64,000 nt of DNA from Fretibacterium sp. OH1220_COT-178. GTDB taxonomy: Bacteria; Synergistota; Synergistia; Synergistales; Aminobacteriaceae. The notes beneath the pieces are model-generated. The model made no database searches. It saw nothing but the letters and a program-made list of their open reading frames with translations, and was not told where the DNA came from. The stretch covers positions 1 to 64,000 of the forward strand of contig NZ_RQYL01000005.1 in assembly GCF_003860125.1 (NCBI RefSeq). The letters are read 5' to 3'. Position 1 is the stretch's first letter, and every line of letters starts with the position of its first letter. Below are positions 8,102 to 17,206 of the stretch, one piece after another. A program made the position numbers and the translations under genes.

Positions 8102-11100
8102 ATGAAAATTCTGCAGGTCCGTTTCAAGAATCTGAACTCGCTGGCCGGGGAATGGGAGGTCGACCTGACGGACCCCGCCTTCGCCTCGGACGGGATCTTC
8201 GTCATCACCGGTCCCACCGGGGCGGGGAAGACCACGATCCTCGACGCCGTCTGCCTTGCCCTCTACGGGCGGACGCCGCGCCTGCCCAAGGTCACCAAGA
8301 GCGGGAACGAGATCCTGTCCCGCCGGACCGGGGAGTGCTGCGCCGAGGTGACCTTCGAGACCCAGGCCGGGCGGTACCGGTGCCACTGGAGCCAGCGCCG
8401 GGCCCGCAAGAGGCCGGACGGAGAGCTCCAGGCCCCGAAGCACGAGATCGCCGACGCCGACTCCGGCACGATCCTCGAGTCCAACATCAGAGGGGTGGCC
8501 GAACGGATCGAGTCGGTCACCGGCATGGATTTCGACCGTTTCACCCGTTCCATGCTGCTGGCCCAGGGCGGCTTCGCCGCGTTCCTCCAGGCGGCGCCGG
8601 ACGATCGGGCCCCGATCCTGGAGCAGATCACGGGGACGGAGATCTACAGCCGGATCTCCATCCGCGTCCACGAGCGCCAGCGCGCGGAGCGGGAGAAGCT
8701 GGACCGCCTCCAGGCCGAGACGGCGGGCATCGCGATTTTGGGGCCCGAGGAGGAGGAAGAGCTCCGGCGGGCGCTCGAGACCAGGCAGGGGGAGGAGGCG
8801 GACCTGGCCGCCAGGTCCGCCGAGGTCGGAAGGGCCATGGCCTGGCTCACCGCCATCGACGGCCTGAAGGAGGAGCTCGTCGGCCTGGCCGGGGAGGAGT
8901 CCGAGCTCGGGAGCGCTCTCAAGGCCTTCGAGCCGGAGCGGGAAAAACTGGGCCGGGCGACGCGCGCCGCCTCCCTGGACGGCGCCTACGCGACGCTCGC
9001 CGCCGCGCGGAAGCAGCAGGCGGCCGACGAAGCGGCGCTGAAGCTCGAGGAGGAGACGCTTCCCGGGCTGGAATCCTCCGCCGGGGAGGCGTCCCGGGCC
9101 CTGGAATCGGCCGAGCGGGAGGCTGCCCGGGCCAAGGAGGCGCTGAGGGCGGCCGCGCCGACCCTGCAGAGGGTCCGCGCCCTGGACCAGCAGCTTTCCG
9201 ACCGGGCGAGGGCGATCGCGGAGTCCGAGGCGGACTGTGCCAGGGACGCCGCGAGGATCGACGCGGACCGGCGGGCCATGCTGCGGGAGAGGGAGGGGCG
9301 GGCCGAGGCCGCCGCCGCTTTGGAGGGTGCCGGCGCCTACCTCCGGGAGCACGCGTGTGACGAGTGGCTGGTCGGCGGACTGGCCGGTGTTGAGGAGCAG
9401 TTTGCCGGCCTGCTCTCCGTGCAAAAGGAGATCGTCCGGAGGGAGGTCGGGCGGGATGCGGCCGCCGAGGCCCTGGAGCTGGCGGGCCGGTCGCTCGACG
9501 ACCGCCGGAGGGGGACCGAGGTTCGGAGGCGGGAGCTGGAGGAGACGGCGGAGCGGATTCGGGAGGCCCGGGAGGCGCTGGACCGCCTGCTGGGGGACCG
9601 TCTGCTGCGGGAGTACCGCACCGAAAAGGACAGCCTGTTCCGGGAGACGGCCCTGCAGGCCCGCATCGCGGAGCTCGAGGCGCACCGGGCGAGCCTGGTG
9701 GACGGGGAGCCCTGTCCGCTCTGCGGGGCGACCCAACACCCCTTTGCGAAGGGCAACGCCCCGGTCCCCGACGCGATGGAACGAAGGATCGAGGAGCTGT
9801 CCCACCTGATCGACCGGGCGGAGGGGCAGGAGGCGCGCATCGCGGAGCTCGAGGCGGCGGAGGGATTGGCCCGCCAAAACCTGGCGGAGGCTGAACGACT
9901 GGAGGCGGTGGCGGACCACGGCCGAGGGGCCGCCGAGAAAACCCTGGACGAGGCGAAGGGCGGTCTGGAAAGGCTCCTGGCCGATTTTTCCGAGCGCCGG
10001 CGGGCCGTGGCCGAGAGGCTGTCGCCGCTGGGCGTCTCGGAGCTTCCCGAGTCGGACCTCATGTCCGTGATCGAATCCCTCGGCGCGCGCCTGAGGGCGT
10101 GGCAGGACCAGGTCGGGAAGAGGTCGGAGGCCGAACGGCGGATCGCCGGGATCGACGGCGAGGTGAAGCGGCTCGAGGCGGTGATCGAGACTCAGAGCGC
10201 CGCCCTGGCCGAGAGGCGGGAGCGGCTGGAGGCCCTGAAGGCGGAGCTCGCCGCGGGGAGCGAGGAGCGCAGGGCGCTGTACGGCGACGGGAGCCCCGAC
10301 GAGGAGGAGCGCCTTTTGCACGAGGGGGCGTCCAGGGCCGAGGAAGCCGAGAAACAGGCCAGGGAACGGCACGACGCGCTGCGGCAGCAATGGAACAACG
10401 CGAGGGCCCGCGTCGAGGCCCTGAGGAGACGGATCGGCCAGCGCGGTTCGGAACTGGAGCGGCTGGAGGCCGGGTTTGCGGCGGCCCTCGTCCCCCTGGG
10501 CTTCGCCGACGAGGGCGCGTTTCTGGCGGCCGTCCTCTCCCCGGGACGGAGGGCCGAGCTGACGGCCAGGGCCAGGGAGCTCGACGACCGGCGGACGGAC
10601 CTGAGGGCCAGGCGAAGGGATCGGGAGGCGCGCCTGGCGGCGGAGCTGGAAAAAAAAGTGACCGACGAGCCGCTGGGAGAGCTCGAAACCCGGTTCGAGG
10701 CGTGTCAGGAGGCCCTTAGAGGGTTGCGGGCGGTCCTCGCCGGCCTCGGGCACCGGCTGGCCGAGGACGCCGCCGCCAGGGAGCGGGTGAGGGAGAGGCG
10801 GACGGCCCTCGAGGCCCAGCAGGAGGAGTGCCGCAGGTGGGACGATCTGCACGAATTGATCGGGTCCGCGGACGGCAAGAAATACCGCAACTTCGCCCAG
10901 GGACTGACCTTCGACCTCGTGGTCGGCCACGCCAACCGGCAGCTGCGCAGGATGAGCGACCGCTACCTCCTGGTCCGCGACGACGCCCAGCCCCTGGAGC
11001 TCAACGTGATCGACGACTACCAGGCCGGGGAGGTCCGGTCCACCAAGAACCTGTCGGGCGGCGAGAGCTTCATCGTCAGCCTGGCCCTGGCCCTGGGGCT

Positions 11101-11356
11101 CTCCCGGATGGCGAGCCGGAACGTCCGGGTCGATTCGCTGTTCCTGGACGAGGGATTCGGAACGCTGGACGAGGACGCGCTCGACACGGCGCTGGAGGCC
11201 CTGGCGACTTTGCGGCGGGACGGCAAGCTGATCGGCGTCATCTCGCACGTCCCGGCCCTGAAGGAGCGGATCGGGACGCAGATCCGGGTGACGCCGCAGA
11301 CCGGGGGGCGGAGCCGGCTGTCCGGGCCGGGGTGCCGCCGGGTCGGGGACGGCTAG
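8102..11356 (+). CDS. sbcC: Nuclease SbcCD subunit C (SMC-like ATPase)
   Basis: A 1084-residue Rad50/SbcC ATPase. The N-terminal ATPase half has a Walker A GPTGAGKTT (about residues 38-46). Long Glu/Ala/Arg-rich coiled coils follow, broken at residues 538-541 by the zinc-hook CPLC. The C-terminal half has the ABC signature LSGGESFIVSLALALGLS and Walker B LFLDEGFGTLDEDALDTAL. It bridges DNA ends and gates the SbcD nuclease. AGTAGGGGGC precedes the ATG. Codon use matches the neighbours. Confidence 0.96.
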   Translation: MKILQVRFKNLNSLAGEWEVDLTDPAFASDGIFVITGPTGAGKTTILDAVCLALYGRTPRLPKVTKSGNEILSRRTGECCAEVTFETQAGRYRCHWSQRRARKRPDGELQAPKHEIADADSGTILESNIRGVAERIESVTGMDFDRFTRSMLLAQGGFAAFLQAAPDDRAPILEQITGTEIYSRISIRVHERQRAEREKLDRLQAETAGIAILGPEEEEELRRALETRQGEEADLAARSAEVGRAMAWLTAIDGLKEELVGLAGEESELGSALKAFEPEREKLGRATRAASLDGAYATLAAARKQQAADEAALKLEEETLPGLESSAGEASRALESAEREAARAKEALRAAAPTLQRVRALDQQLSDRARAIAESEADCARDAARIDADRRAMLREREGRAEAAAALEGAGAYLREHACDEWLVGGLAGVEEQFAGLLSVQKEIVRREVGRDAAAEALELAGRSLDDRRRGTEVRRRELEETAERIREAREALDRLLGDRLLREYRTEKDSLFRETALQARIAELEAHRASLVDGEPCPLCGATQHPFAKGNAPVPDAMERRIEELSHLIDRAEGQEARIAELEAAEGLARQNLAEAERLEAVADHGRGAAEKTLDEAKGGLERLLADFSERRRAVAERLSPLGVSELPESDLMSVIESLGARLRAWQDQVGKRSEAERRIAGIDGEVKRLEAVIETQSAALAERRERLEALKAELAAGSEERRALYGDGSPDEEERLLHEGASRAEEAEKQARERHDALRQQWNNARARVEALRRRIGQRGSELERLEAGFAAALVPLGFADEGAFLAAVLSPGRRAELTARARELDDRRTDLRARRRDREARLAAELEKKVTDEPLGELETRFEACQEALRGLRAVLAGLGHRLAEDAAARERVRERRTALEAQQEECRRWDDLHELIGSADGKKYRNFAQGLTFDLVVGHANRQLRRMSDRYLLVRDDAQPLELNVIDDYQAGEVRSTKNLSGGESFIVSLALALGLSRMASRNVRVDSLFLDEGFGTLDEDALDTALEALATLRRDGKLIGVISHVPALKERIGTQIRVTPQTGGRSRLSGPGCRRVGDG

Positions 11357-11403
11357 CGGGGCGGCGTGCTCCTCCCCAAGGACGGGAACGGACGCGATCG
11401 GCG

Positions 11404-11433
11404 TTAGTCTCCACGCCCTTTTTAGGGTAAAAT
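11404..11433 (+). promoter_or_regulatory. Possible promoter of the arn operon
   Basis: In the 267-bp gap between sbcC and the arn genes, TTAGTC (11404-11409) and TAAAAT (11428-11433) are spaced 18 bp apart. The -35 is weak. A short GGGT/ACCC inverted repeat spans the -10. The leader to the first ATG would be about 185 nt. Confidence 0.3.
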
Positions 11434-11623
11434 AACCCGTGCTTTTCTTTTGATGCTTACGGAGTGCATCCGACGGGACTGCGAACGTCCTTCGCGGCGT
11501 GCGGTCCTTTTTTCGAGTCCTGGCAGGCGGCCGGCCCCGGACCGGTCTGGAACCCCGGAAAATCCGCCGTTTTTCGGGGCGCGAGCGTTTTTTCGATCTC
11601 TGTACTTTGGAGGTAGGCTGTAC

Positions 11624-12637
11624 ATGCGGATACTTTTGCTGGGGGCGAACGGATTCATCGGGAGCCACCTGACCGAAAAAATTCTGGACGCCTCGGACGA
11701 CGAGGTCGTCGCGTTCGACCTGGAGGGCGCGAACCTGGAGCGCTTCGCCGGGCGGGAACGTTTCTCGTTCCGGAGGGGCGACATCTTCACCGACGACGCC
11801 TGGATCGAGGAGCAGGTCGCGGCCTGCGACGTCGTCCTGCCGTTTGCGGGCGTGGCGAAGCCCGCCTACTACCTCAGCCACCCGCTCTGGACCTTCGAGC
11901 TGGACTTCGAGCAGAACCTCAAGATCGTTCGGCTCTGCGCGAAGCACGGGAAGCGCGTGGTCTTCCCGTCGACCTCGGAGGTCTACGGGCTCTCCAGCGA
12001 CAATTTGCTGCTGGAGGACGAGAGCCCCCTGATCGTGGGCCCCATCGGCAAGATGCGCTGGATCTACAGCTGCGGCAAGCAGATGCTCGACCGCGTCATC
12101 GCGGCCTACGGACAGGAACGGGGGCTGCGCTACACGATCTTCCGTCCGTTCAACTGGGTGGGGCCCAGGCTGGACACCCTCGAGGACGCCCGGGAGCGCC
12201 GGGCCCGGTCCATCACGCAGATCGTCCACGACATCCTGTACCGCGGCACGGTGACGCTCGTCGGCGGGGGGGAGCAGCGCCGCAGCTTCACCTGGATCGG
12301 CGACGGGACCGACGCCCTCATGGCCATCCTGCGGAACGAGGGGGATCGGGCCGACGGCCAGATCTTCAACATCGGCAGCCCCTCCAACAACGTCTCGATC
12401 CGCGAGCTGGCGGAGACGATCCTCGAAACGATGCGGAGCCTGCCCCGTTTCGAGTCCCGCCTGAACGGCGTGAAGATCGAGTCCGTCCCGGCGGAGCGGT
12501 ATTACCGCAACGGGTACGACGACATGCGCAACCGGGTTCCCTCCGTGGACAAGATCCGCGCCCTGCTGGGCTGGGAGCCCAAGGTCTCCCTGAAGGACGC
12601 CATCCGCAGGACCCTGGAGGAGTTCGAGGAGCGATGA
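11624..12637 (+). CDS. UDP-glucuronate decarboxylase (ArnA C-terminal-type)
   Basis: A 337-residue short-chain dehydrogenase/epimerase that aligns throughout with the C-terminal half of E. coli ArnA, which oxidatively decarboxylates UDP-glucuronate to the UDP-4-keto-pentose. Seen: the NAD-binding GANGFIGSH (residues 7-15), STSEVYG with the catalytic Glu, YSCGKQMLDRVI (Tyr-x3-Lys), FRPFNWVGPRLD and a C-terminal GYDDMRNRVPSV that keeps the arginine of the ArnA decarboxylation step. ArnA's formyltransferase half is a separate gene at 15284, so the usual fusion is split. GGAGGT lies 9 nt before the ATG. It overlaps arnT by ATGA. Confidence 0.9.
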   Translation: MRILLLGANGFIGSHLTEKILDASDDEVVAFDLEGANLERFAGRERFSFRRGDIFTDDAWIEEQVAACDVVLPFAGVAKPAYYLSHPLWTFELDFEQNLKIVRLCAKHGKRVVFPSTSEVYGLSSDNLLLEDESPLIVGPIGKMRWIYSCGKQMLDRVIAAYGQERGLRYTIFRPFNWVGPRLDTLEDARERRARSITQIVHDILYRGTVTLVGGGEQRRSFTWIGDGTDALMAILRNEGDRADGQIFNIGSPSNNVSIRELAETILETMRSLPRFESRLNGVKIESVPAERYYRNGYDDMRNRVPSVDKIRALLGWEPKVSLKDAIRRTLEEFEER

Positions 12638-14289
12638 CGGCCCTGGAGGGGCGGCGCAGCCGGATCCTAGCGGTCCTGCTGGTGTTGCTCGTTTATCTTT
12701 GGAACCTGGGGGCCTACGGGCTGATCGACCCGGACGAGGGGCGCTACGCGGAGATCCCGCGCGAGATGCTCGAGTCCGGGGACCTCGTGACCCCGCGGCT
12801 GAACTACGTCAAGTACTTCGAGAAGCCGGTGCTGCACTACTGGCTGACGGCCGGGTCCTTCCTCGTCCTGGGCCGGAACGAGTTCGCCGCCCGGCTGGTG
12901 CCGGTGCTCTGCGGGCTGGGAGGCTGCCTCCTGACCCTCTTTCTCGCGAGGCGGATGACGGGCAGCGCCCGGGCCGGTGTCCTCTCCGCCCTGGTGCTGG
13001 CGAGCTCGCTCCTCTGGTTCGGGGTGTCCCGGCTCAACATCATCGACATGACGCTGACGTTCTTCTTCACGGCGGCGCTCTTCGGCTACGGGATGTGGTC
13101 CTCGGAGCCGGACCGGTCCCGCGGTCGCCCCTGGCTGCTCCTCTTCTACGCGGGGATGGCCCTGGCGACCTTGTCCAAGGGGCTGATCGGCGTGGTGCTC
13201 CCCGGCGGGATCGCCGTGCTGCACCTGCTGTTCGCACGGCGGTGGCGGGAGCTGCCCCGGATCTTTCCCCCGTCGGGGATCGCCCTCTACTTCGCGCTCA
13301 CGGTGCCGTGGTTCTGGGCGGTCTGCCGCGCGAACCCCGACTTCTTCGACTTCTTCTTCGTCCGGGAACATCTGATGCGCTACCTGACCAAGGTGCACGA
13401 CCGCTACGAGCCGTTCTGGTTCTTCGTCCCCATCCTTCTGGCGGGGCTCGTTCCCTGGACCGGGATGCTGCTGGAGGCCCTGCACGCGGCGCGCGGAAAG
13501 TGGAGCTTCCTCTCGCGGGACTCGGGGCGTCTCCTGGGGCTCTGGGTCGCGCTCCCGTTCCTCTTCTTCTCGCTCTCGGACTCCAAGCTGATCCCCTACG
13601 TCGCGCCCTGCATGCCCCCGCTGGCCATCCTGATCGGTACGGCGCTCGAGGCCCTGTCTCAGGGCCGTGCCGGGGCGGTGCCGATGTCCCGGCGCTTCGT
13701 CATCCTGAACGGGATGGTCCTCCTTCCGCTGGCGTCGGCGGGCGTCCTGTATCCGGTGCTGAGCTCCCGCCCCGGGGCGGGGGATCTGCTTGCCCATACG
13801 CTGCCCGCCTTGGCCGCCCTCCTGCTCTTTTGGGGCGCGTCGCTGGCGATGCACCGCCGGAGGTCGTTCTCCCTCATGCCCGCGGTCCTGTGCGTCCTGG
13901 CTCTGCTCAACGCCTTTGCGTTCTCGCGGGGCTTCGAGGCGAAGGCGCGGCTGGACTCGCCCCGTGACGTCGCGGCACTGGTCCGTGAGAGGGGCCGGGA
14001 GGGGGACCGGATCGTCGCCTACCGGTCGCTGATGCAGGGGCTCTCCTTCTACCTGGGGCGGCGCATCGTCGTCGCCGGGACTTTGAACGAGCTGGAGTTC
14101 GGCGCCGCTCGGGAGGAGGACCCCCAGTGGTTCATCGACGCCGCACAGCTGCGCAGGCTGTGGAACGGGCCGGATCGGGTGCTGCTGGTGACGAAGCCGA
14201 GGCACGCGGGCCTTCTGGCGTCGGACCTCGGCCGGGAGCCGGTGCGCCTGGGCGAGACCCCGGGCGGCGTGCTGTTCGCCAATTTTTGA
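12634..14289 (+). CDS. arnT: Lipid A 4-amino-4-deoxy-L-arabinose transferase
   Basis: A 551-residue GT-C glycosyltransferase of the PMT/ArnT family, the same length as E. coli ArnT. The first periplasmic loop holds DPDEGRYAEIPREML (about residues 32-46), the ArnT signature that carries the catalytic acidic residues. About 12 hydrophobic helices follow and a soluble C-terminal domain ends the protein. It transfers L-Ara4N from undecaprenyl phosphate to lipid A in the inner membrane, which lowers surface charge and gives polymyxin resistance in species where it is studied. It overlaps the upstream decarboxylase gene by 4 bp. Confidence 0.9.
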   Translation: MTALEGRRSRILAVLLVLLVYLWNLGAYGLIDPDEGRYAEIPREMLESGDLVTPRLNYVKYFEKPVLHYWLTAGSFLVLGRNEFAARLVPVLCGLGGCLLTLFLARRMTGSARAGVLSALVLASSLLWFGVSRLNIIDMTLTFFFTAALFGYGMWSSEPDRSRGRPWLLLFYAGMALATLSKGLIGVVLPGGIAVLHLLFARRWRELPRIFPPSGIALYFALTVPWFWAVCRANPDFFDFFFVREHLMRYLTKVHDRYEPFWFFVPILLAGLVPWTGMLLEALHAARGKWSFLSRDSGRLLGLWVALPFLFFSLSDSKLIPYVAPCMPPLAILIGTALEALSQGRAGAVPMSRRFVILNGMVLLPLASAGVLYPVLSSRPGAGDLLAHTLPALAALLLFWGASLAMHRRRSFSLMPAVLCVLALLNAFAFSRGFEAKARLDSPRDVAALVRERGREGDRIVAYRSLMQGLSFYLGRRIVVAGTLNELEFGAAREEDPQWFIDAAQLRRLWNGPDRVLLVTKPRHAGLLASDLGREPVRLGETPGGVLFANF

Positions 14290-14324
14290 TCGTCGTCGAT
14301 CGCGAGGGATTTGGAGCGGTGCAC

Positions 14325-15287
14325 ATGGAAAAAACGGACGTCTCGGTGATCGTTCCCGTCTACAACGAGGAGGAGAGCCTGCCCGGGCTGTTCGGGCGGC
14401 TCTTTCCGGTGCTGGACGCAATGGAACGCCCCTACGAGGTGATATTTATCAACGACGGCAGCCGGGACGCGTCGCTGCCCCTGTTGCTGCGTCAGCGGGC
14501 CGAACGGCCGGAGGTCGTCCGGATCATCGACTTCAACGGCAACTTCGGCCAGCACATGGCGATCATGGCGGGCTTCGAGGCTTCGAGGGGGGAGATCGTC
14601 GTCACGCTCGACGCGGACCTTCAGAACCCTCCGGAGGAGATCCCCCGCATCGCGGCCTGCATCGACGAGGGGCACGACGTCGTCGGGACGGTGCGCAGCC
14701 AGCGCAAGGACGCCTTTTTCCGGAAGGCGGCCTCCCGCATCGTCAACCGGATCACGAACCGGATCACGGGCCTCTCGCTTCACGACTACGGCTGCATGCT
14801 CCGGGGGTATCGGCGGGATGTCGTCGACATCATCAACGAGGCCGCGGAGAGCACGACCTTCATCCCCGCCCTGGCCCAGAAGTTCGCGGTCAATCCCGTG
14901 GAGATCGACGTGGGGCACAGCGAGCGGGAGCGGGGGGAGTCCAAGTACAGCCTGTTCCGCCTGATCCGGCTGAACTTCGACCTGATGACGGGGTTCTCGC
15001 TCGTGCCGCTCCAGGCGGTCACCATGACGGGGATGCTCCTGTCCGTGCTGAGCCTGCTCTTCGCCGTCTACATGTTCGTCCGCAGGCTCTGGATCGGGCC
15101 CGAGGCGGAGGGAGTGTTCACCCTTCTGGCGCTGAACTTCCTGCTGATGGGCGTCACCATCTTCTGCGTCGGCATCGCGGGGGAGTACGTGGGGCGCATC
15201 TACCAGGAGGTGCGCCGACGTCCGCGCTACGTGGTGCGGAAGGTCTATGGCCCCCAGGACGACCCGGGGCCGGAGCCCGGCCGGTGA
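14325..15287 (+). CDS. arnC: Undecaprenyl-phosphate L-Ara4FN transferase
   Basis: A 320-residue GT2 glycosyltransferase close in length to E. coli ArnC (322). It begins VSVIVPVYNEEESL, then shows FINDGSRD, FNGNFGQHMAIMAG, VTLDADLQNPPEEIP and the SLHDYGCMLRGYRR block. Two C-terminal membrane helices follow (about residues 230-290). It loads UDP-L-Ara4-formyl-N onto undecaprenyl phosphate on the cytoplasmic face. I chose the ATG at 14325, with TTGGAG upstream, over a longer in-frame extension that overlaps arnT. The next gene starts inside its stop (GTGA). Confidence 0.9.
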   Translation: MEKTDVSVIVPVYNEEESLPGLFGRLFPVLDAMERPYEVIFINDGSRDASLPLLLRQRAERPEVVRIIDFNGNFGQHMAIMAGFEASRGEIVVTLDADLQNPPEEIPRIAACIDEGHDVVGTVRSQRKDAFFRKAASRIVNRITNRITGLSLHDYGCMLRGYRRDVVDIINEAAESTTFIPALAQKFAVNPVEIDVGHSERERGESKYSLFRLIRLNFDLMTGFSLVPLQAVTMTGMLLSVLSLLFAVYMFVRRLWIGPEAEGVFTLLALNFLLMGVTIFCVGIAGEYVGRIYQEVRRRPRYVVRKVYGPQDDPGPEPGR

Positions 15288-16201
15288 GGGCCGTGCGCCG
15301 GGCGGTGGTCTTCGCCTACAGCTCCGTCGGTTGCGTCTGTCTGGACGCGCTGCTGGAGGGGGGCGTCGAGGTGGCCGCGGTCTACACCCACGAGGACGAC
15401 CCCGGGGAGGAGCGCTGGTTCGCCTCCGTGGCCGACCGCGCGCGCTCCCACGGCCTGACCGTCCTCACCCCGGAGGCTCTGGACGCCGAGGAGGAGAGCA
15501 TCCGCGCCCTGGCGCCCGACCTGATCTTCTCGTTCTACTACCGCTCTCTGATCCCGGAGCGGATCCTGAACCTGGCGCCGCTCGGGGCCTTCAACATGCA
15601 CGGCTCGCTGCTGCCCCGCTATCGGGGCCGGGCCTGCGTCAACTGGGCCGTCCTGAACGGCGAGACGGAGACCGGGGTGACGCTGCACCGCATGACCGCG
15701 CGTGCGGACCGCGGCCGCATCGTCGATTGCGCGGCCGTCCCCATCGGGCCCGACGAAACCGCGCACGACGTATTTCTGAAGCTGATCCCCCGGGCGGGGG
15801 AGGTGCTGCGGCGCAGCCTGCCGGCCATCCTGGCGGGGCGGGCGGAGGGCGTGGAGCAGGACGAGTCCCGGGCGACGACCTTCGGGCGGCGCCGGCCGTC
15901 GGATGGGCTCTTGGACTGGTCGAAGGGTGCACGGGCCCTCCACGACCTGGTCCGGGCCGTGGCCCCGCCCTTCCCCGGAGCGTTCACCTTCCTGGAGGGA
16001 CGGAAGCTCTTCGTGTGGAGGACCCGGCCCGCGGAGGGGGCCGACGGTGCGGAGGCCGCGCCCGGGACGGTGCTGGCGGCGGAGCCCCTGACCGTGACGA
16101 CGGGCTCGGGCGTGCTGACGGTCCTGAGCGCGCGATGGGCCGACGAGGAGGGCCGGGACGGGGACTGCCCCCGCATCGCCGTCGGGGCGGTTCTGGGCTG
16201 A
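15284..16201 (+). CDS. UDP-L-Ara4N formyltransferase (ArnA N-terminal-type)
   Basis: A 305-residue formyltransferase of the Fmt/ArnA N-terminal type that uses 10-formyl-tetrahydrofolate to N-formylate UDP-L-Ara4N. The catalytic triad is present as N104, H106 (FNMHGSLLPRYRGR) and D142 (TARADRGRIVD). A C-terminal Fmt-like domain follows from about residue 205. The GTG start overlaps the arnC stop. In enterobacteria this activity is fused to the decarboxylase; here three genes separate the two halves. No arnB aminotransferase, which must act between them, is in the window. Confidence 0.87.
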   Translation: MRAVRRAVVFAYSSVGCVCLDALLEGGVEVAAVYTHEDDPGEERWFASVADRARSHGLTVLTPEALDAEEESIRALAPDLIFSFYYRSLIPERILNLAPLGAFNMHGSLLPRYRGRACVNWAVLNGETETGVTLHRMTARADRGRIVDCAAVPIGPDETAHDVFLKLIPRAGEVLRRSLPAILAGRAEGVEQDESRATTFGRRRPSDGLLDWSKGARALHDLVRAVAPPFPGAFTFLEGRKLFVWRTRPAEGADGAEAAPGTVLAAEPLTVTTGSGVLTVLSARWADEEGRDGDCPRIAVGAVLG

Positions 16202-16284
16202 CGCCCTGCGCGCGGCCCGAGGGAGAAAATCGGGGAAAATATCACATTCGAGGGGGACGCTCCCCTGGGAGGAACGTTCATAAA

Positions 16285-17202
16285 ATGACGGACAATTGCG
16301 CTCTGGCGCTGAAGATAGATGTCGATACGCTGAAGGGATATCGGGAGGGGCTTCCGCGGCTCCTGGACGTTCTGAAGCGCCGGGAGATCCGGGCTTCGAT
16401 CTTCTTCTCCATGGGGCCGGACAACTCCGGCAAGGCGCTGCGGCGCATCTTCCGGAGGGGCTTCGTCTCCAAGATGCTGCGCACCCGGGCTCCCTCGACC
16501 TACGGTCTGAGGACGCTCCTCTACGGCACGCTGCTGCCGGCGCCGATGATCGTGGAATCCCGGCCCGACCTGTTGCGCCGGGCGGTGGACGAAGGGCACG
16601 ACTGCGGCATCCACGCGTGGGACCACGTGCTCTGGCAGGACAGGCTGACCGGGCTCTCCCGCGAGGCCGTCCGGGAGCAGTTCGGACGCGCGATGGAGCT
16701 CTTCGAGCGGGTGACGGGGAGGACCCCGGCCTGCTGTGCCGCGCCGGGCTGGCAGACGACGCCCGACGCCCTGGCCGTCCAGGACGAGCTGGGTTTCGAC
16801 TACTGCAGCGACGTCCGGGGGGCGGGGCCGGCGGGACCGTTTTTGCCCCGCATGGGGGGAACGACGTTCCGCACGCCCCAGATCCCCACGACGCTTCCGA
16901 CCCTGGACGAGCTCTGGGGGACGGACGGGCTGAATGCCGAGACGGTGAACGACCGCTATCTCGACCTGCTGGAGCCGGGGCTGAACGTCCACACCATCCA
17001 TACGGAGATGGAGGGCGGCGCGATGAGCGCCGTCTTCGAGGGCTTCCTGGACGCCTGCATCGCGGGGGAGATGGCGTTCCTGACGCTGCGCGAGGCCCTG
17101 GCGGACCGCGGCGATCTGCCCGTCTCCGATGTCGCCCCGCGGGGGATTCCGGGGCGGGCGGGGACGGTGGCCGTCCGGCTTCAGGAGGCTTCGGGAGGCT
17201 GA
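16285..17202 (+). CDS. arnD: 4-deoxy-4-formamido-L-arabinose-phosphoundecaprenol deformylase
   Basis: A 305-residue polysaccharide deacetylase (NodB fold) of the ArnD type. The N-terminus LALKIDVDTLKGYREG carries the metal-binding aspartates (D12, D14). The EGHDCGIHAWDHVLWQD block carries the metal-binding histidines, and GWQTTPDALAVQDELGFDYCSDVRG is characteristic of ArnD. It removes the formyl group from undecaprenyl-phosphate-linked L-Ara4FN so that ArnT can use the sugar. GGGAGGA (16267-16273) lies 11 nt before the ATG. An 83-bp gap separates it from the formyltransferase. It ends 4 bp before the cardiolipin synthase. Confidence 0.9.
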   Translation: MTDNCALALKIDVDTLKGYREGLPRLLDVLKRREIRASIFFSMGPDNSGKALRRIFRRGFVSKMLRTRAPSTYGLRTLLYGTLLPAPMIVESRPDLLRRAVDEGHDCGIHAWDHVLWQDRLTGLSREAVREQFGRAMELFERVTGRTPACCAAPGWQTTPDALAVQDELGFDYCSDVRGAGPAGPFLPRMGGTTFRTPQIPTTLPTLDELWGTDGLNAETVNDRYLDLLEPGLNVHTIHTEMEGGAMSAVFEGFLDACIAGEMAFLTLREALADRGDLPVSDVAPRGIPGRAGTVAVRLQEASGG

Positions 17203-17206
17203 GGCC

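Noticed and set aside
8063-12229. A 1388-codon open frame on the minus strand
   Set aside because: It lies opposite sbcC and is Pro/Arg/Gly-rich low-complexity translation, typical of antisense frames in GC-rich genes.
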